Shown one piece after another: positions 1 to 8,027 of a stretch of 64,000 nt of DNA. The notes under the pieces were generated by a model. The model was not told where the DNA came from, searched no databases, and saw only the letters and a list, made by a program, of their open reading frames with translations. The stretch lies in assembly GCA_903840265.1 (NCBI GenBank), contig CAIMFH010000190.1, forward strand, positions 1-64,000, written 5' to 3'. Every line of letters starts with the position of its first letter. Positions within the stretch are counted from its first letter, which is position 1. Source of the DNA: an uncultured Schlesneria sp. GTDB lineage: Bacteria > Planctomycetota > Planctomycetia > Planctomycetales > Planctomycetaceae. Position numbers and translations under genes: made by a program.

Positions 1-343
1 CCAGTCAATCTCTGGACAAGCAATGGCCAATTTTTTTCCTAAATCACTCAAACAAAGATGCTTTTTGGTTCCTAAATGAGGGCATCTGGGCGACGATTCG
101 GTTGACGGGGGAGAGGTTCTTGCGACGCAAATATTTGCTGCCAATTGCCATACGACAAATTGTCGCACTTATATCGCCTCGTGTCGAACGGGATTTGGTC
201 GTCGGGAACTGGCTCATCCGTCAGATTGCCCCGACGCCAAATAACGCCCCTCCGGATTGGCTGTGAGCCAATTTTCGCGGTTACTGCGTTATTGGATCAG
301 TGGGGAGCGGAGTTTCGTTGCGGCAGCAGGCCAGCCAATCGAG

Positions 344-1741
344 CTACTCGTCCAGTAGATTTTCGCTCACTTTGACATGTTCGGGAACCTGGATGCCGCG
401 GTTGGCTCGGCAGTGGGCGATGGAGTTGGATTTGCCGGGGCCGGTCCATTTGATGCTGGCGGCGGTGAGTTTCTGTTCGCGGGTGTCGAGGAATGAGCAA
501 CCGGTGAGCATGGTTTCGGAACAGTCTTCGGCGTAGAGGCCGAACGGGGTTCCTTCCAGGACTTGCAGGCCGGTCAGGGTCATCTGGCGGCAGCGGATCA
601 GTTCGATCAGGCCCTGGCGTTTAATGGGGATCACTCCGGCGACGGTATGTTCTCCGGCTTGAGCATCCTGGATCTGCAGACCGGTCAGCGTGCAGTTCTG
701 GCAATCGACCAGACGGATGCCGGTGCAGAGTTCTTTGTCCTTGTAGTCGGGATTGTGGCCGAAGCAGTTCGCGCCGATCACGAGGTTCTGGCATTCTTCG
801 GCCAGCAGATTGCGATTGTGGCCGCTGTAGATGTAGTTGCCTTCAAACGTGATGCCGCGGGCGAGCGTTAGATGGACGTTGGTTTCCTGACTGCCGATCA
901 GGTTGCTGCTGATGCACCACATCCCGGTGAGATGCGCGTGCTCGGACGGGCCGCCAATAAAGCGGATGTTGGCTCCATTGGGACTGTAGGTCGCCTGGAT
1001 TGTGTTGCTGGAGATCGTTCCTTCGCGAACGGTTCCTCCCTGTGAACAATCGATGTAGATCTCGGCGGTGGGGACATCGGCGACTTCAGGCCGATTGAAG
1101 CCGCGATAGTTGTTGTATTCGATGTCATTGCCGGTGATCTGCAGATTGCGGATCTCGCTCCCTTCGATGCGGATACCACCCAGGCGGTTGTAGCTGATGT
1201 GGCTGCCGACGATGTTCGCCTGATGCAGATTGACCTTATCGAGCCAGACACCGATTCCGGTGTTGTGGTAGATGTGACAGTGACTGATCAGGACGTTGCG
1301 GCAGCGCCTGGTGACATGCACCGCGTGGCGGACCTTGCGGATCAGTACGCCGGTCAATGTCGGCTGCATGATGCCGTTGAAGCGGACCCCATCGGCTTCG
1401 GAGTGCTTCCCTTCAATCTCAATCTGACTGATCGTGGGCATTCGTTCGGACTGCCAGACTTCGGGCTTGAAGCTGTTGGGGTCCGCCGAGCCTTCGTGAT
1501 GACCGAGGAACTCGAACACCGGTCCGGCCCCGTGCATGATCAGCTTGGCCGTGCCGCCGGAACCGTGAATGGCGAGGCGTCCGGTCTTGGAAAGATCGAA
1601 GGTGATCGTGCGCGTGATGCGGTACTCGCCGCGAGGGAACTCGAGCAGGCCATCGCCGCCGTCGTGCAGGGCATGCTCGATGGCGGCGGTGTCGTCGGCC
1701 AAGCCGTCACCCATGGCTCCAAAATCGCGGACGTTGGTCAT
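344..1741 (-). CDS. Right-handed beta-helix / pectate-lyase-like protein
   Basis: Translation from the ATG at 1741 begins MTNVRDFGAMGDGLADDTAAIEHAL, the classic pectate-lyase/GH28-like N-terminal motif, followed by repeated short beta-helix-like N/G-rich rungs. The longer ORF start at 2047 overlaps the divergent MFS gene and is unlikely. Confidence 0.85.
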   Translation of the reverse strand: MTNVRDFGAMGDGLADDTAAIEHALHDGGDGLLEFPRGEYRITRTITFDLSKTGRLAIHGSGGTAKLIMHGAGPVFEFLGHHEGSADPNSFKPEVWQSERMPTISQIEIEGKHSEADGVRFNGIMQPTLTGVLIRKVRHAVHVTRRCRNVLISHCHIYHNTGIGVWLDKVNLHQANIVGSHISYNRLGGIRIEGSEIRNLQITGNDIEYNNYRGFNRPEVADVPTAEIYIDCSQGGTVREGTISSNTIQATYSPNGANIRFIGGPSEHAHLTGMWCISSNLIGSQETNVHLTLARGITFEGNYIYSGHNRNLLAEECQNLVIGANCFGHNPDYKDKELCTGIRLVDCQNCTLTGLQIQDAQAGEHTVAGVIPIKRQGLIELIRCRQMTLTGLQVLEGTPFGLYAEDCSETMLTGCSFLDTREQKLTAASIKWTGPGKSNSIAHCRANRGIQVPEHVKVSENLLDE

Positions 1742-1787
1742 CGGGTGGATCCTGTCGGAAAGTTGGCGAAGACGGAAAACGAAGAGA

Positions 1788-1810
1788 GTTATGCTGAAGC
1801 ATAACCTACG
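1788..1810 (+). repeat. Palindromic repeat family D, copy 1
   Basis: gttatgctgaagcataacctacg between the divergent beta-helix and MFS genes; identical 23-mer at 27401-27423. Confidence 0.75.
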
Positions 1811-1940
1811 TGGGAGGATACAGTTGGGGTGCGAAGACTGAAATTGTTGCAGACTTCGGAATGGCGATTTTGTAATTGGCGGACTCTGTGATACGATCCC
1901 GCTTCGACGCACGCGGGGTGATACGGAAGGCAAGACGATC

Positions 1941-3353
1941 GTGGCGAGTGTGGGGGCGACAGAGGCTGCAGCAGACAGCGCACAGGGCGAATTTGCCCCG
2001 CCGCCTCTAGTGAAGTCCCCTACCCTGAAGCGTGACCTGCGGTTCAACGTCGCCGATGGTGCCAGTTATGGCGTGATGGTGGGAGGCGGCGAAACCTATC
2101 TGCAGGCGTTCGTCCTGGCGATTGGATTGGGCGAAGTCTTTGTCGGACTGGTCGCCAGCCTGCCCGTGCTGATTGGCAGCCTGCTGCAATTGATCTCTCC
2201 GATGGCGGTGAGACATTTGAAATCACACAAGCAGTGGGTGATTTTCTGTGCGGGCCTGCAGGCATTGTGCTTCGTCCCATTGATCGCCGCGGCCGTGTAC
2301 GGGCACATTTCGGAAGTTGCCGTGCTGGCTGTCGCATCGATCTATTGGGCAGCGGGGTTGGGAACCAGTCCCGCGTGGAATACGTGGCAAGGGACTTTGG
2401 TTCCGCGTGAAATTCGAGCGAAGTTCTTTGCGAAGCGCTCACGCATCAGCCAAGCCGCCACGCTGCTGGGGTTCCTGGTGGGTGGTTTCGCACTGCAGTA
2501 CGGTAAGAACACAGGCGATCCCGCTCAGGTGCTGATGATCTTCTGCTGGTTGTTTGGGATCTCGTGCGTGTGCCGGATTTTGTCGACGGTGTGCTTGTGG
2601 GCTCAAAGTGAGCCGACGCCGATCCCATCGAACATGCGCTTCCTGACTCTTTCCGAGCAGTGGCGTAAGTTCTCACGCGGATCGTCGGGCCGCCTGCTGG
2701 TGTCCGCCGTCGGCATGCAGGTCGGTGTGCATGTCGCGGGGCCGTTCTTCTCGCCGTATATGCTGAAGGAACTGAAGTGGGATTACACTCAGTTCGCCAT
2801 CGTGCTGGGCGTGTCGTATGTCGCGAAGATTGCGTGCTTGCCGGCGTGGGGTCGGGTGGCTCATCGAATGGGCGCGCATCGGCTGCTGTGGATTGGTGCG
2901 ATTGGGATCGTCCCCCTGGCGGGTGGCTGGGTGGTGAGTGCCAACTACTATTGGCTGCTGGTGCTGCAGGTCATGGCGGGAGCCGCGTGGGGCGCCTACG
3001 AACTGGCGCTGGTGCTGCTGTTCTTCGAGACCATTCCGGAATCGGAACGAACCAGCCTGCTGACGGTCTATAACGTCGCGAACTCGGCCGCGCTGGCAGC
3101 GGGATCGTTGATCGGAGCGGGGATCCTGAAAGGGGTCGGCGTCTCGATTGTGGGCTATCTGTGGGTCTTTGCGGCGTCGACCCTCATTCGCGCGCTGGCC
3201 CTGCTGCTGCTGAGGCGAGTCCCAATGACGGTCGTGCTATCTGACAATGTGCCGGTGCGGACGCTGACGATTCGCGCCGCGAGTGAAACGCTGGACTCGC
3301 CCATTCTGTCCGGGCTGCCTGATCAGGTGAATGCGGCACCTGAGGATAAATAA
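1941..3353 (+). CDS. MFS transporter
   Basis: 470 aa with about 12 hydrophobic segments and major-facilitator-like organisation; GTG start at 1941. Confidence 0.85.
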   Translation: MASVGATEAAADSAQGEFAPPPLVKSPTLKRDLRFNVADGASYGVMVGGGETYLQAFVLAIGLGEVFVGLVASLPVLIGSLLQLISPMAVRHLKSHKQWVIFCAGLQALCFVPLIAAAVYGHISEVAVLAVASIYWAAGLGTSPAWNTWQGTLVPREIRAKFFAKRSRISQAATLLGFLVGGFALQYGKNTGDPAQVLMIFCWLFGISCVCRILSTVCLWAQSEPTPIPSNMRFLTLSEQWRKFSRGSSGRLLVSAVGMQVGVHVAGPFFSPYMLKELKWDYTQFAIVLGVSYVAKIACLPAWGRVAHRMGAHRLLWIGAIGIVPLAGGWVVSANYYWLLVLQVMAGAAWGAYELALVLLFFETIPESERTSLLTVYNVANSAALAAGSLIGAGILKGVGVSIVGYLWVFAASTLIRALALLLLRRVPMTVVLSDNVPVRTLTIRAASETLDSPILSGLPDQVNAAPEDK

Positions 3354-3388
3354 AAAACTCCCGAGGAAGATCTAAGCTTCCGCGGGAG
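3346..3388 (-). terminator. Rho-independent terminator oriented on the minus strand
   Basis: 12-bp stem with one mismatch (3358-3369 ctcccgaggaag / 3377-3388 cttccgcgggag), followed on the minus strand by TTTTTTATTTAT. The plus-strand side has no T tract. Confidence 0.6.
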
Positions 3389-3505
3389 CTCCGTGCGAAG
3401 GGACAAGATAATAGCAGTCGAACAACGGTCCACGAAGGACGCACGGGATGGAATACACGAGAGCAATGCGATCAAGAAACCGACAAGAACGATGAAATGA
3501 ACTGA
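3346..3505 (-). ncRNA. Candidate small RNA upstream of the orphan minus-strand terminator
   Basis: A TATAAAT -10-like hexamer on the minus strand (3510-3516) lies about 120 nt upstream of the terminator hairpin. No convincing minus-strand ORF lies between. Confidence 0.2.
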
Positions 3506-3627
3506 AGCGATTTATACCGGTCGGCAACGTGTTTGAGAATCCAAGTTCCCACGGAATTAACAATTGACCGTGCCGAGCGCATCATTTTGCGGCAGACGCG
3601 TTGTCTGACAGAGGTTGAACGGAAAGT

Positions 3628-4200
3628 ATGGTCCTCTCGATTCGATTTGAGCAAGCAGTGGCTTATGCGTTGATTGTGCATTCCGGCCAACTGCGGAAGT
3701 CGACCTCGATTCCGTATGTGTCGCACTTATTGGCGGTGGCAGGTCTGGTTTTGGAACACGGCGGCGATGAAGACGAAGCGATTGCCGCTCTACTGCACGA
3801 CGCCGTCGAAGATGCGGGCGGGCAGCCGCGCCTACAGGACATCCGGCAGCGATTTGGTGAACGAGTCGCGGATATCGTGCTGGGATGCACCGATACTGAC
3901 GTGATGCCGAAGCCGCCGTGGCGAGCCCGCAAGGAAGCCTACATTGCGCATCTCATGGAGGCATCGCCGTCGGCTCGGCTGGTGTCATGCTGTGACAAAT
4001 TGCACAACTGCCGGACGATCGTTTCGGACCTGTATGTCCACGGCGATGAGGTTTGGAAGAAGTTCACCGGCGGGCGCGACGGCACCTTGTGGTACTACGC
4101 CGCGCTACTGGCTGAATACCGCCGTCTGAAAGTTCCTCAGCATCTGGTGAACGAGTTGGCACGCACAGTTCAGGCGATGCAGACACTGGCCGCGAAATAG
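3628..4200 (+). CDS. HD-domain phosphohydrolase (SpoT/RelA-HD-like)
   Basis: HSGQLRKSTSIPYVSHLLAVAGLV...AIAALLHDAVEDAGG matches the HD metal-binding signature. Confidence 0.85.
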   Translation: MVLSIRFEQAVAYALIVHSGQLRKSTSIPYVSHLLAVAGLVLEHGGDEDEAIAALLHDAVEDAGGQPRLQDIRQRFGERVADIVLGCTDTDVMPKPPWRARKEAYIAHLMEASPSARLVSCCDKLHNCRTIVSDLYVHGDEVWKKFTGGRDGTLWYYAALLAEYRRLKVPQHLVNELARTVQAMQTLAAK

Positions 4201-4235
4201 CGGTACGGTGCGAAATTCCGGTCGCACCATCTTCA

Positions 4236-5252
4236 CTAGTATGGTGGTAGCGATGTTGTTTTGGATGGGGATAGCGATGTTGGCCCAGATTCGGGCGTCA
4301 GTGTCGCTGCTCCGGCAGAGACCTCATCGAGTTGATTCAGCAGATCAACGATCTCTTCATGGAGGCGTTGTGTCTGGCGGATGATGAGTGAGGTATTCGT
4401 CGAGCGGAGATTCCCCTCACGCGACAGGTGGCGTCCACCGCCGCCGCCGCCGGAACCAGGCGCCCCACCTGGTGCCGGCATGCCGGGGGCCGCGTTCCGA
4501 CGTTGTTCGGGCGGGGCGATTGGAGTCCAGGTATCCGGGGCGATCGTGCTGCGAATGATCTGGTCCAGTTCAGTCGGCGTCACGCCCTTGAGACGGGAGA
4601 CATCATAGACGCGGGTTTCAAAATGTTCGTTCGCCTTTGCCGCTAACGTGACGACAAGAACCTCATTCTTGATAATGTAGTCCAAGGCAAGCGGTTCCAG
4701 AATCATGGCGAGCGCACTTTTCAGTGTGGTGCCCGTCATCACCAATGTGACCTGCTGATCAGTCGCGACACCTTCATTCTGCAGAGCCTGCTTGTCCAGC
4801 CAGATTTCGATATGGTGCAGGTCTTCCAGATAGTTGAGCGCTTCCTCCAGTGGGTTGTCGGTGAAACTCACTTCTGTCGGGTTTTCCAAAGCGGCTTCGA
4901 TTTTCTTCACCAACGGGCTGCGCAGTTTGCGATCCCAATTCTTGGATGGTGCTTTCGGCAGAATCGAGGGAGCGACAGCGGCCGCCCCGTCTGCTCCAGC
5001 AGGCTGCTGCCCTTGTACCGGAGGCGCACCGATCACAATCGCCCCGTCCGCAATTGGCCGTGGTTTCACTGGCGGCTTGCCCGTGATCCCTCTTTCAGTA
5101 ACTTCATTCTGGTTGCCCGCCAGCACCGGGACAAAGTCGCCTTGATCATCTCCTTGTTGTGGATCGCCAACCGCGTAGGAAGCGCTAACACCTGCGACAG
5201 CCAGCCCCACAGTTGCAACTATTGCCAGGCAAATTTTTGTCAGCGTCGTCAT
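4236..5252 (-). CDS. Exported protein with STN/secretin-like domain (planctomycete type)
   Basis: N-terminal signal peptide; VSFTDNPLEEALNYLEDLHHIEIWLDKQAL...VTLVMTGTTLKSALAMILEPLALDYIIKNEVLVVT resembles secretin/TonB short N-terminal-like repeats; Gly/Pro-rich linker. Confidence 0.65.
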   Translation of the reverse strand: MTTLTKICLAIVATVGLAVAGVSASYAVGDPQQGDDQGDFVPVLAGNQNEVTERGITGKPPVKPRPIADGAIVIGAPPVQGQQPAGADGAAAVAPSILPKAPSKNWDRKLRSPLVKKIEAALENPTEVSFTDNPLEEALNYLEDLHHIEIWLDKQALQNEGVATDQQVTLVMTGTTLKSALAMILEPLALDYIIKNEVLVVTLAAKANEHFETRVYDVSRLKGVTPTELDQIIRSTIAPDTWTPIAPPEQRRNAAPGMPAPGGAPGSGGGGGGRHLSREGNLRSTNTSLIIRQTQRLHEEIVDLLNQLDEVSAGAATLTPESGPTSLSPSKTTSLPPY

Positions 5253-5647
5253 GGCAGCCAGTTCCTTCCCCGCGAGTTCCAGAGCGCGATGTCACCACTT
5301 CACAATCGCTTCCACGCCAGCCACATGACCGCACACGCCACAGTATCTCGACCAGCGATGGCTCGATCACCAATTCAGAGCGGGACATCAAATCGGTAGC
5401 GGTGTGAGGAAGTGTGACAGACATGGTCAGACAGTATAGTGCCTGCGGACCAAGAATTGCCGCACGAAATTTTTGGGAACGACCAAGAATTGTGACGATC
5501 CCAATGGCCAACACCGCGAAGGATTGTGAGCCTGAAAAATAGGGATTGACGGTGAAATGGGGATTCGGTGGATTAACCGCGTGGTGGCGGGCAAAACAGG
5601 AACTGTTCATCACCAGCCGAGCAGATCACTTCGCCTGACGTTCCATC

Positions 5648-5679
5648 ACACGCGGGGCGGTGCCCACGCGGCCAATCGA
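5648..5679 (+). repeat. REP-like intergenic repeat family A, copy 1
   Basis: acacgcggggcggtgcccacgcggccaatcga; near-identical to copies at 11307, 20014 and 32111. Confidence 0.7.
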
Positions 5680-5915
5680 AAACAGGCTTCACAGCGCTGC
5701 CGAAGAGGTTCGTTAAGCGTCGACGAGTAGCGTGTCGCTTTGCCGTTCGCGAAAGTCACGTGGGCTCATCAGGCATTTGCGAGGAATCGCGTGTTGGCGC
5801 GGACAGACAGGGAATTGGTCTGCCTCTCGCTTAAAGAGGGAGCACCGTAGCACTGTGGCAGACAGATCTGATCACGAATCGCAGTGATTCGCTCTGACAG
5901 TCAAAGCCGTCATTG

Positions 5916-6074
5916 CTATTGGAAGAAGTCTGCCAGCATGCCAAAGAATCCGCAGGCGTTCAGGCAGATATCGTAGAGGATGCCGCGCAGCAGGTTTCTG
6001 GGGCCATCGATCGACCAGGCGACAACGATGACAAATGCAAATGGGCTCGCTTTTTCGACAACGAGGTCGCGCAT
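5916..6074 (-). CDS. Putative small hydrophobic protein (52 aa)
   Basis: ORF from ATG at 6074: MRDLVVEKASPFAFVIVVAWSIDGPRNLLRGILYDICLNACGFFGMLADFFQ, preceded on the minus strand by GAGGAG with 6-nt spacing. Confidence 0.35.
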   Translation of the reverse strand: MRDLVVEKASPFAFVIVVAWSIDGPRNLLRGILYDICLNACGFFGMLADFFQ

Positions 6075-6344
6075 CTTCCACTCCTCTGGAAAATGAAGAC
6101 AAGTTGGCGGCCCGACAAGTTGTGTTACGTGAAAGCAGCAATTCAAAGATGTGACTGCGAATCGCTGTGCTTCCGATGTGACGCCGCAAACTTAGATTGA
6201 ATGTCGAATCTGTGCGTCGAAATTCTTGGATTGCGAGTGGCAAACGGCGACTTTGCTGGGGCGTCTGCCGACTGTGACGACTGTGACGGCGATAGGGAGG
6301 CCTACCGCGAGAAAACGGGCAAGAGACGTTGAAGCAGGAGATTT

Positions 6345-6376
6345 GGCCACGGATGAACCTGATGCGACACGGATTC
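6345..6376 (+). repeat. Repeat family B (CCACGGATGAAC...ACACGGAT), copy 1
   Basis: gccacggatgaacctgatgcgacacggattc; related to sequences at 11097 and 60841. Confidence 0.5.
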
Positions 6377-6572
6377 AGAGAACCCCGATGATTCGCGATG
6401 GGAAGGAAAGGACGAGCCGAACGGACCAGTGAGGGCACCAAACGGCTGAACTTCGACCACTGTTCCGGCACTTTGTTTGCGATGATCAGTGAGGAGGAAA
6501 TTCAACCTTAAGTTCGCAGTTCGAGAGACCCATTGCAAGTGGTCAGACTTTGAACGCCGGAAGGAGTAAACC

Positions 6573-6953
6573 ATGTTTCAGTTTATGAAATCCCGCCTGC
6601 TCGCCGCGAGTACTGTTGCCGCCCTGTTCGGAACCCAAGCTCTTTTGCATCAGGCGAATGCGGAAGACCCACCACCACCAAAAGCGGCGGAACTGGTCCA
6701 TCCAACGGGTGAGCACCACGTTTTGAATTCGTCACCTGTTTTGGATCGCAGACATTCTGATTCGGCCGACACTGAGGCACGAATCAGGAAATCAAGGCGA
6801 TATTACTATACGCCGTACGTTTACCAGCACCCCTACTACTATTATTACCCGAATACGAATCCTGGCATGACGACTGGTCCATCGATGTACTTCCCTGATC
6901 CGCTCAATAGCGTCTCGGGATACACAGCAGATGGGTTCGGTTACGGATTTTGA
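6573..6953 (+). CDS. Small exported Tyr/Pro-rich protein
   Basis: Start MFQFMKSRLLAASTVAALFGTQALLHQANA is signal-peptide-like; C-terminal YYYTPYVYQHPYYYYYPNTNPG; preceded by ggaagga and followed by an intrinsic terminator. Confidence 0.65.
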   Translation: MFQFMKSRLLAASTVAALFGTQALLHQANAEDPPPPKAAELVHPTGEHHVLNSSPVLDRRHSDSADTEARIRKSRRYYYTPYVYQHPYYYYYPNTNPGMTTGPSMYFPDPLNSVSGYTADGFGYGF

Positions 6954-6996
6954 GCCGTCGAGGTTCGGGCAACTTAGAAATCAGTCGGCCATTGAG

Positions 6997-7024
6997 CGGC
7001 GGTCTTTACGACCGCCGTTTTTGT
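6997..7024 (+). terminator. Rho-independent terminator of the 6573-6953 gene
   Basis: Perfect 8-bp stem cggcggtc-tttac-gaccgccg followed by TTTTTGTTT. Confidence 0.8.
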
Positions 7025-7037
7025 TTAGCCAGCTCGG

Positions 7038-7580
7038 TCAACTATTTTCCAGCCGCGCCATGGAAATGAGCATCACTTCCGGAAGTTCCGTGACACCGGC
7101 CTGACGCAGCATGTTCATGATTTGGGCCGTCGTGTACTGCGAGTGCGTACACACGTGCAGCAGGATATCGCTACGACGAGTCACAACGCGTTGTCCGGTC
7201 AGCGAAAACTTCTTCGGCACCAGATCTTCAAGTCGGTCTTGGACAAGCGCCTTCAGGTACGCCTCCCAACGATGATCCAGCGCGATCCATTTTTGTCGGA
7301 GCTCATCGATCGTTGTGATCGGTGAATGACCTTGTTGATTGCCAGGAATCATTCGAGGCAGGTCACCCGGAACAAGCGGTTCTTCATCGCCCAACAGAGT
7401 TTCGAGCCAGACGTATTCGGCAGCATACAGGTGGACCAGCGACTTCCAGACGGAACCTTGGCCAATCGGATAGACAGCCCTCAGTTGTGAGTCCGTCAAT
7501 TGGGAAGCGGTATTCAGCAGATTGAGATTCACCCAGACTCGGTGCTGGTGAAGTCGTCTGACTAGATCGATTGCATCCAT
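7038..7580 (-). CDS. DinB family protein
   Basis: 180 aa four-helix DinB/YfiT-like pattern: LVRRLHQHRVWVNLNLL...SVWKSLVHLYAAEYVWLETLLG...HVCTHSQYTTAQIMNMLRQAG. Confidence 0.8.
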   Translation of the reverse strand: MDAIDLVRRLHQHRVWVNLNLLNTASQLTDSQLRAVYPIGQGSVWKSLVHLYAAEYVWLETLLGDEEPLVPGDLPRMIPGNQQGHSPITTIDELRQKWIALDHRWEAYLKALVQDRLEDLVPKKFSLTGQRVVTRRSDILLHVCTHSQYTTAQIMNMLRQAGVTELPEVMLISMARLENS

Positions 7581-8027
7581 TTACTGCCTTCTTCAGATCA
7601 TCGTGGAATCGACTAAACCGATAGTGCGTGATGGACAGCTTGAATTCAAGCTGATCTCATTTCGAACAGGCCAGCGATGGCGGCCGCTGCACCGCTGAGG
7701 ACAAGCTGAATGGGATTTGAGTTCGGCGACCAAGCTGAATTATTCACGTCGGGTGCTGCCGTCACGAGACAAAACTTTAGATCTTGCATCGCCACCAGGT
7801 CCACGATCTACTGGATTCCCGCCTGTGCGGAATGACGCATTCGGCGGGTCCCGTGAACGATCCGCGCCAACTCGCTGCTCGCGCAATTCAAACTCACATG
7901 CTCCTGCATGCGGACTGACGTCTTCAGTTATCGATTGCCAAATGGTCGGCGGTTGGGGAATAATCCAAGCTGCCCGCTTGCTACTTCCCCCGCCTTGATG
8001 AGAGTTGCCGCACGGCAGCGTTACCAC

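Noticed and set aside
1199-1804. 201-aa plus-strand ORF opposite the beta-helix gene
   Set aside because: Shadow ORF; the minus-strand frame has clear family motifs.
4207-4228. ggtgcga/tcgcacc hairpin between convergent genes as a terminator
   Set aside because: Perfect 7-bp stem but no T tract on either strand; left uncalled.
5185-5613. 142-aa minus-strand ORF
   Set aside because: Overlaps the STN-protein start in another frame; translation is Arg/Cys/Ser-rich and lacks protein-like features.
5872-6471. 199-aa minus-strand ORF
   Set aside because: Arg/Ser/Pro-rich out-of-frame style translation with no recognisable domain; overlaps a better small ORF.
7813-7840. ggattcccgcctgtgcggaatgacgc palindrome
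   Set aside because: Resembles widely distributed REP-like sequences but only one copy is visible here; not enough for a repeat-family claim.
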